Source: Treponema sp.
GTDB taxonomy: Bacteria; Spirochaetota; Spirochaetia; Treponematales; Treponemataceae
DNA: 64,000 bases
Direction of reading: 5' to 3'
Assembly: GCA_022510905.1 (NCBI GenBank)
Contig: JAFLSN010000004.1
Location: forward strand, 1-64,000
The notes under the pieces are model-generated. The model was not told where the DNA came from. It was given only the letters and a program-made list of their open reading frames with translations, and did not search any database. The translations under genes were made by a program, and so were the position numbers. This document shows, in pieces, positions 63,445-64,000 of this stretch (its first letter is position 1; each line of letters begins with the position of its first letter).

Positions 63445-64000
63445 ATGAAAAAGGTGGCTGTTGTTCTGGCGACATTGCTCGGCGCTGCGTCCAGGTTGTT
63501 TGCTTATAATCCACCTGTCGGTGGCGAAAGCATATTCCGTATTGGAAATCCTGACCTGCTTGCCGGGGCAGGAACGGCAAGTGGAGGGCCCGTTTTTACA
63601 GTGGTGCCTGCTTCTATCGCGTTTAACCCTGCGCTCACAGCATTTGAACAGCGTGTGGTGCTGAATGTAACTTATGTTGGCATGCTTGACTTGAAATCCG
63701 ATGAAGGCGATAAATATGGACAGGCGTTTCAGTTGGGCTTGATTATCCCCACCAAGTGGTTTGTGTTCACAGGATTCACCCAAGGCTCTTTTTCAAAAAT
63801 CTCCCGTTCCTACTGGACCAATTCCATGAATTTCAAATTCGGCATTTCAAAAGATGTGACTGAAAAACTTTCGTTGGGCGCAAACATCTACAGCGGTTTT
63901 TATTTTGGCGAAAATAAAAGTGACTTTACCATCGGCCTTGACCTGGGCGTGCTTTACAGATTTGATGACATCGCGTTCATGAAGTCACCCAGGCTGGGCA
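63445..64000 (+). CDS. UPF0164/FadL-like outer-membrane protein, 5' part
   Basis: The first 185 residues; the frame is open at the right edge. Signal peptide MKKVAVVLATLLGAASRLFA, then GGESIFRIGNPDLLAGAGTA, VVPASIAFNPALTAFEQRVV, and repeated Tyr/Phe/Gly-rich strands (LSLGANIYSGFYFG). This resembles UPF0164, the treponemal proteins thought to be FadL-type barrels that import fatty acids or other hydrophobic compounds. GGGGGAA precedes ATG 63445. The family call rests on general pattern and memory, and the C-terminal strands are not visible. Confidence 0.65.
   Translation, partial: MKKVAVVLATLLGAASRLFAYNPPVGGESIFRIGNPDLLAGAGTASGGPVFTVVPASIAFNPALTAFEQRVVLNVTYVGMLDLKSDEGDKYGQAFQLGLIIPTKWFVFTGFTQGSFSKISRSYWTNSMNFKFGISKDVTEKLSLGANIYSGFYFGENKSDFTIGLDLGVLYRFDDIAFMKSPRLG

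Noticed and set aside
1..64000. tRNA or rRNA genes, including a tRNA attachment site for the recombinase
   Set aside because: I looked in the intergenic gaps for cloverleaf signatures and T-arm consensus and saw none; a covariance-model scan would be decisive.

Overview
The window looks like chromosome of a mid-G+C spirochaete of the Treponema group. The support is gene content: a nine-gene V/A-type ATPase operon, a cheA-cheW(CheR-like)-cheX-cheY operon, LL-diaminopimelate aminotransferase, several signal-peptide beta-barrel proteins of treponemal type, and an UPF0164/FadL-like outer-membrane protein. All names come from reading translated sequence and motifs; nothing was searched against a database, and the species is not identified.

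Layout. 1-4.9 kb is accessory: the end of a GtrB-like glycosyltransferase, a decayed ChbG/YdjC-type deacetylase, a GtrII-type membrane glucosyltransferase carrying a G9 tract inside its reading frame, a truncated tyrosine recombinase, and about 1.55 kb of satellite-like tandem repeats (20 units of 41 bp followed by three 250-bp units, each six diverged 41-42-bp monomers). 5.0-6.7 kb (minus strand) holds an HsdR_N-like nuclease translationally coupled to a dCMP deaminase. 6.9-15.6 kb holds two tandem small barrels, rlmJ-nadE, purM-ridA-purN and a recQ-like helicase. 15.9-26.1 kb is secG, a PTS IIA protein, the V-ATPase operon (G/H, C, I, K, F, E, A, B, D) and a coupled universal stress protein. 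26.5-31.4 kb holds a two-component system, dapL and a large barrel protein. 31.7-36.5 kb is the chemotaxis operon.

37-45 kb holds trxA-trxB, an FCD-type GntR regulator, kdgK and kdgA (the end of hexuronate/2-keto-3-deoxygluconate breakdown) and ilvB. 45-50 kb (minus) holds adk, a RarA fusion protein, a lipoprotein and a small barrel. 50-57 kb holds folD, folE2, a TatD-type hydrolase, pgi, argR, an RNA-recognition-motif protein and an M28-like peptidase. 57-64 kb holds an Fe-S aldo/keto reductase, yajC-secD-secF, ispH and the start of an UPF0164-like protein that runs off the window.

Intergenic signals stand out. A dispersed element of about 170-190 bp with imperfect inverted ends (GATTCGTGCGGAAA... 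/ GATTTTTCTGAAA... read inward) occurs five times, and two shorter palindromic derivatives are also present. Several genes (the first small barrel, nadE, recQ, the OmpR-type regulator, cheA, ilvB) have a -10-like hexamer ending 6-9 nt before the start codon and no Shine-Dalgarno sequence, which suggests leaderless mRNAs. A compact region upstream of dapL (28561-28694) can be folded by eye into a closed multi-stem RNA and contains a second G9 tract.
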